From an uncultured Clostridia bacterium (GTDB taxonomy: Bacteria > Bacillota > Clostridia > Christensenellales > Borkfalkiaceae), in assembly GCA_937912025.1 (NCBI GenBank), contig CALDOZ010000033.1:1-16892 (forward strand): a stretch of 16,892 bases of DNA, in the 5' to 3' direction. Under the pieces are notes generated by a model. It was not told the origin of the DNA and made no database searches. It saw only the letters and a program-made list of their open reading frames with translations. A program made the translations under genes and the position numbers. Shown here piece after piece: positions 13,792 through 16,892 of this stretch (the stretch's first letter is position 1; every line of letters begins with the position of its first letter).

Positions 13792-13807
13792 CAATTATTT
13801 TGTAAAC
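13774..13807. promoter_or_regulatory. operator-like palindrome with an extra half-site over the rnj promoter
   Basis: TTTACAAAATTTTGTAAA (13774-13791) is a perfect 18-base palindrome. The half ATTTTGTAAAC (13782-13792) is repeated exactly at 13797-13807, 15 bases further on. The block covers the -35 box and most of the spacer of the - strand promoter, an arrangement expected of a repressor site. I cannot name the regulator. Confidence 0.45.
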
Positions 13808-13846
13808 TACTGTCGTTTTAGTTTTAAAAACTTTTTTGTTGTAAAT

Positions 13847-13893
13847 TGATTGGCGATTGATTATATTATGCTTTTATAATCAAATTTCAATCA
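13847..13893. repeat. nested inverted repeat upstream of the oxidoreductase promoter
   Basis: An inner pair TTGATTATA (13857-13865) and TATAATCAA (13875-13883) lies inside an outer pair TGATTG (13847-13852) and CAATCA (13888-13893). It ends 25 bases before the -35 box of the + strand gene. It may be an operator or a cruciform; there is no following T-tract. Confidence 0.4.
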
Positions 13894-13917
13894 GTTATTA
13901 TTTTTTTGTTTTTTCTA

Positions 13918-13946
13918 TTGACCACGTTTAATTTTAGTAATAAAAT
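13918..13946 (+). promoter_or_regulatory. strong sigma-A-type promoter of the oxidoreductase gene
   Basis: TTGACC (13918-13923) and TAAAAT (13941-13946) are 17 bases apart. The expected start, near 13953, leaves a short leader carrying AAGGAG six bases before the ATG. Confidence 0.72.
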
Positions 13947-13970
13947 AAAACTGTAATTAAGGAGATAATT

Positions 13971-15257
13971 ATGGTTAAATATCAAAAAGAACTTGAAGTT
14001 TACGCTAATTACGATTTAGTTGTATTAGGTGGCGGTCCTGCTGGTGTTTCAACTGCAATAGAAGCGTCAAGAAACGGAGTTAAAACTTTACTGGTTGAAG
14101 CAACGGGAATGCTTGGCGGTATGGCTACTACTGCAAGCGTTGGCCCGTTCATGACTTGTTACGACCGTGATGGCAATCGTAAAATTGTTGGCGGTATTTT
14201 CGACGACATAGTAAATAGACTTGACACACGCAAAGCCGTTTATCGACCAGAAACAATGCAAAATAATAGTATTTACACGTCATATCTTGATAAATACCAC
14301 AAACACGTTACCCCTTTTAACTCGTTTGATTTACAACTTGTTTTAGATGATTTAGTAACTGAGTCGGGAGCAGACGTTTTACTTTACACTCGATTTGTTG
14401 ACTGTATTATTGAAGACGGAACGATTAAAGGCGTTGTTTTAAGCGCGCTTGAAGGTTTAATATACGTTACCGCTAAATATTTTGTTGACGCAACGGGAAA
14501 CGCTGACGTTGCCGAAAAAGCCGGCGTTCCAACTTGGAAAGGCGAAGAAGAAACTTTCGTACCACAACCGGCAACTTTAATGTTTGAAATTGACGGCGTT
14601 AGTGATGACGGATTTATAAAATTTGGCACTCGTCCCGTCTACCCTATTAAACCTTACCGCACACCAAGAAACGGCTGTTATAAAATTAACCATGAACACG
14701 TTTTTAACGTTGACGCCACCAATTCTAAAAGTATGACCAACGCGCATATTAAGGCAAGAAAACAAGTTGTAGATTCTTACGAAACTTTAGTAAAAACTGT
14801 TGAAGGATTTGAAAATTCGGCAATATCTTCTGTTGCTTCCGTGTTGGGCGTTCGCGAAAGCCGTCATATTAAAGGCGAATATATGTTAACTGTTGAAGAC
14901 GTTGCAAACGGTGTTAAATTCGATGATAGAATTGCTTGTTACGGTTTTGGAATGGACGTGCATATAAGAAATAAAAATATGTCTGGAAATTTCAAAGTTG
15001 AAGTTGCGGAAGTTTATTACGTTCCTTTACGTTGCTTGTTACCACTTAACGTAAATAACCTTATGGTTGCTGGTAAAACAATTTCTTGCTTATCACAAGC
15101 GGCAGGCGGTCTTAGATGTATGCCTTGCGCAATGAGTATGGGGCAAGCGGCAGGCGCTACAATAAGCGTTGCGCTTAAAGAAAACGCATTAGTTAAAGAA
15201 GTTGATTATAAAAAAGTACAACAATTACTAATTAGCCACGGCGCTATTATTGATTAA
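13971..15257 (+). CDS. FAD-dependent oxidoreductase (FAD_oxidored type)
   Basis: A 428-residue flavoprotein with an N-terminal Rossmann fold: 'YDLVVLGGGPAGVSTAIEASRNG' with GGGPAG at 20-25, followed by the ribose-binding end 'LLVEATGMLGGMATT'. 'YFVDATGNADVAEKAGVP' is the second FAD motif typical of the FAD_oxidored/succinate-dehydrogenase-like family, and the end carries 'LMVAGKTISCLSQAAGGLRCMPCAMSMGQAAGATISVAL', the C-terminal FAD-contacting segment. No membrane segment or signal peptide is seen. The substrate is unknown. It has its own promoter and terminator, so it is a single-gene unit, divergent from RNase J. The start is fixed by AAGGAG. Confidence 0.88.
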   Translation: MVKYQKELEVYANYDLVVLGGGPAGVSTAIEASRNGVKTLLVEATGMLGGMATTASVGPFMTCYDRDGNRKIVGGIFDDIVNRLDTRKAVYRPETMQNNSIYTSYLDKYHKHVTPFNSFDLQLVLDDLVTESGADVLLYTRFVDCIIEDGTIKGVVLSALEGLIYVTAKYFVDATGNADVAEKAGVPTWKGEEETFVPQPATLMFEIDGVSDDGFIKFGTRPVYPIKPYRTPRNGCYKINHEHVFNVDATNSKSMTNAHIKARKQVVDSYETLVKTVEGFENSAISSVASVLGVRESRHIKGEYMLTVEDVANGVKFDDRIACYGFGMDVHIRNKNMSGNFKVEVAEVYYVPLRCLLPLNVNNLMVAGKTISCLSQAAGGLRCMPCAMSMGQAAGATISVALKENALVKEVDYKKVQQLLISHGAIID

Positions 15258-15264
15258 AACAAAT

Positions 15265-15296
15265 AAAGACAGGAGTTTTTAACTGCTCCTGTCTTT
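15265..15296 (+). terminator. intrinsic terminator of the oxidoreductase gene
   Basis: AAAGACAGGAG (15265-15275) and CTCCTGTCTTT (15286-15296) form a perfect 11-base stem with a 10-base loop, followed by AATTTTTAAT. It begins seven bases after the stop codon. The stretch 15297-15414 holds nothing I can name. Confidence 0.88.
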
Positions 15297-15414
15297 AATT
15301 TTTAATATCAAAAAGATTTACTACATTTAAATAGTACGACCCAGTTGTTATATCACATTTTTATTATTTTTCAATAGATATTTGAAAGTTTTTTTAATAG
15401 AAATTTTATGCGAC

Positions 15415-15448
15415 AAAAAACCGCCGTTATTTACTAACAGCGGTTTTT
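15415..15448 (-). terminator. intrinsic terminator of valS
   Basis: AAAAACCGC (15416-15424) pairs with GCGGTTTTT (15440-15448); after one C/A mismatch the stem continues with GTTA/TAAC. On the - strand it follows the valS stop by ten bases and ends in a T-run. Confidence 0.85.
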
Positions 15449-15458
15449 ACGTTTTTTA

Positions 15459-16892
15459 TTACATTTCTTGAAGTTCTTTAATTCCTAATAATAACTTCTC
15501 TTTCATTTCAAGATATTTAGTAACTTTTTCTTTTTCAGCCTCGATTAACGCTTTAGGCGCTTTTGCTACGAAGCCTTGATTGTTTAATTTTCCGTTAGCG
15601 CGCGCTATTTCGCTTTCAACTTTTTTAAGTTCGCCGTTTAAACGAGCAAGTTCTTTTTCAGTATCAACGAGTTCTCCAAGCGGAATATAAAGTTCAGTTT
15701 TATCTAAAATTGAAGATACCGTTTTAAGAGTAATTTCTTCTTTTTTCTCAACGAATATAATATTTTCAATATTAGCAAGTTTTTCAATGAAAATTGCCGT
15801 TTTTTCTATGAGTTTTTTCCTTTCGCTTACAACGTATAAGTCAAGTTTTTTAGAAGGAGCGCATCCGCTATCAACACGAATTTGGCGTATTGCTTTAATA
15901 ATGCCCATAACGTACTGACACGATTCACTATCTTTTTTATAGTTAAGTTTAGAGTTGTAACGTGGGAAGTCTGATATCATAATGCTTCCTTTTACGTTAG
16001 GAAGGTTTTGATAAATTTCTTCGGTAATAAACGGAATAAACGGATGAAGAAGTTTTAAAGTGTTGTTTAAAACGTAAACTAACACGCTTAAAACGTTTTC
16101 TTTTTTAACGTTATCTTCACCGTATAATGCAGGTTTACAAAGTTCGATATACCAGTCGCAAAAATCACTCCAAACAAATTCTTGAAGTTCACCGCAAGCA
16201 AGACCAATTTCGTATTTTTCCATATTTACGGTTACTTTTCTAATTGTTTGATTGAGTTTGCCTATAATCCACTTATCAGCAACGGTGAGTTTACATTCGC
16301 TTATGTCTTTAATATTTTTACCTTCACAATTCATAAGCACGAAACGTGAAGCATTCCATATTTTATTTATATAGTTACGGCAACCTTCAATTTTGTCTTT
16401 TGAAAAACGAGTATCACTACCCGGAGCAATACCGTTTAATAATGCGTAACGGAGAGTGTCAGCGCCGTATTCGTCAATAATTTCAAGCGGGTCTATACCA
16501 TTACCGAGCGACTTACTCATTTTTCTACCTTGAGCGTCACGAACAAGACCGTGAATTAACACGTCTTTAAACGGAATTCTATCCATATGCTCTAAGCCTG
16601 AGAATATCATTCTAGCAACCCAGAAGAAAATAATGTCGTAAGCGGTAACTAAAACGTCGGTTGGGTAGAAGAATTTAAGGTCGTCTGTCATATTAGGATA
16701 TCCAAGCGTTGAGAACGGCCATAATGCTGAACTAAACCAAGTATCTAACACGTCTTCGTCTTGACGGATATTTTTACTATTACATTTAGGACAAATTTTC
16801 ACGTCTGTTTTACTAACCGTCATTTCACCGCAATCGTCGCAGTAAAAGGCAGGTATTCTGTGACCCCACCAAAGTTGACGAGAAATACACCA
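15459..16892 (-). CDS. valS: valyl-tRNA synthetase, C-terminal part (cut by window edge)
   Basis: Class I synthetase that charges tRNA-Val and edits mischarged threonine. Only the last 477 residues are inside the window; the reading frame stays open to base 16892 with 'WCISRQLWWGHRIP'. The part seen contains a zinc-finger-like pair of cysteine pairs ('YCDDCGE' and 'CPKCNSKN'), 'DVLDTWFSSALWPFSTLGYP', and the KMSKS signature in 'GRKMSKSLGNGIDP'. The helical anticodon-binding domain follows, then the C-terminal coiled-coil tRNA-binding arm 'ELARLNGELKKVESEIARANGKL', typical of ValRS and absent from IleRS. An ATG at 16823 is internal, not the start. A terminator follows the stop. Confidence 0.96.
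   Translation of the reverse strand, partial: WCISRQLWWGHRIPAFYCDDCGEMTVSKTDVKICPKCNSKNIRQDEDVLDTWFSSALWPFSTLGYPNMTDDLKFFYPTDVLVTAYDIIFFWVARMIFSGLEHMDRIPFKDVLIHGLVRDAQGRKMSKSLGNGIDPLEIIDEYGADTLRYALLNGIAPGSDTRFSKDKIEGCRNYINKIWNASRFVLMNCEGKNIKDISECKLTVADKWIIGKLNQTIRKVTVNMEKYEIGLACGELQEFVWSDFCDWYIELCKPALYGEDNVKKENVLSVLVYVLNNTLKLLHPFIPFITEEIYQNLPNVKGSIMISDFPRYNSKLNYKKDSESCQYVMGIIKAIRQIRVDSGCAPSKKLDLYVVSERKKLIEKTAIFIEKLANIENIIFVEKKEEITLKTVSSILDKTELYIPLGELVDTEKELARLNGELKKVESEIARANGKLNNQGFVAKAPKALIEAEKEKVTKYLEMKEKLLLGIKELQEM

Noticed and set aside
15297..15414. Small gene or RNA between the oxidoreductase and valS
   Set aside because: Only A/T-rich sequence between two converging terminators; no frame with a ribosome site and no stable fold seen.

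Overview
The window comes from a low-GC bacterium, most likely an uncultured, endospore-forming Clostridia-like Firmicute. The evidence is AT-rich DNA, mostly TAA stops, strong GGAG-type ribosome binding sites, TTGxxx/TAAAAT promoters, and clostridial-type families (Rex, QueT with a preQ1-I leader, DUF975, RNase J, the sporulation sigma factor SigK). There is no phage, transposase, CRISPR array, tRNA or rRNA gene. Most of the window is housekeeping chromosome; the interesting content is mainly regulatory and structural.

Left part (1-4480, mostly + strand): a near-perfect 50-bp palindrome; a DUF2156-GNAT fusion protein; a 342-base gap holding a DnaA-box-like cluster, a good promoter, a large folded RNA module and a preQ1-I riboswitch that leads into queT; a small unknown protein back to back with rex from overlapping divergent promoters, where the small gene looks leaderless; a DUF975 membrane protein; and a 139-base element with 11-base inverted ends packed with small hairpins.

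Middle part (4483-13644, all - strand). Transcribed right to left: RNase J, tRNA U34 methyltransferase TrmR and U32 hydroxylase TrhP are joined by 4-base ATGA overlaps. Next comes an unknown membrane-anchored protein, then sigK with its own sigma-E-type promoter and an overlapping SDR gene. A fresh promoter then drives thyA-folA-aspS. TrmR and TrhP form one pathway (5-hydroxy- then 5-methoxyuridine at the tRNA wobble position). ThyA and FolA form another (thymidylate synthesis and tetrahydrofolate regeneration). QueT adds a third wobble-base link (queuosine).

Right part: RNase J is divergent from an FAD-dependent oxidoreductase across a 326-base control region containing a perfect 18-base palindrome. 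The window ends inside valS (- strand), which is cut by the window edge.

The strongest unusual observation is at sigK. Its ribosome binding site is sealed in a hairpin in any read-through RNA, but the predicted sigma-E start point lies inside the loop, so only the sporulation transcript would be freely translatable.
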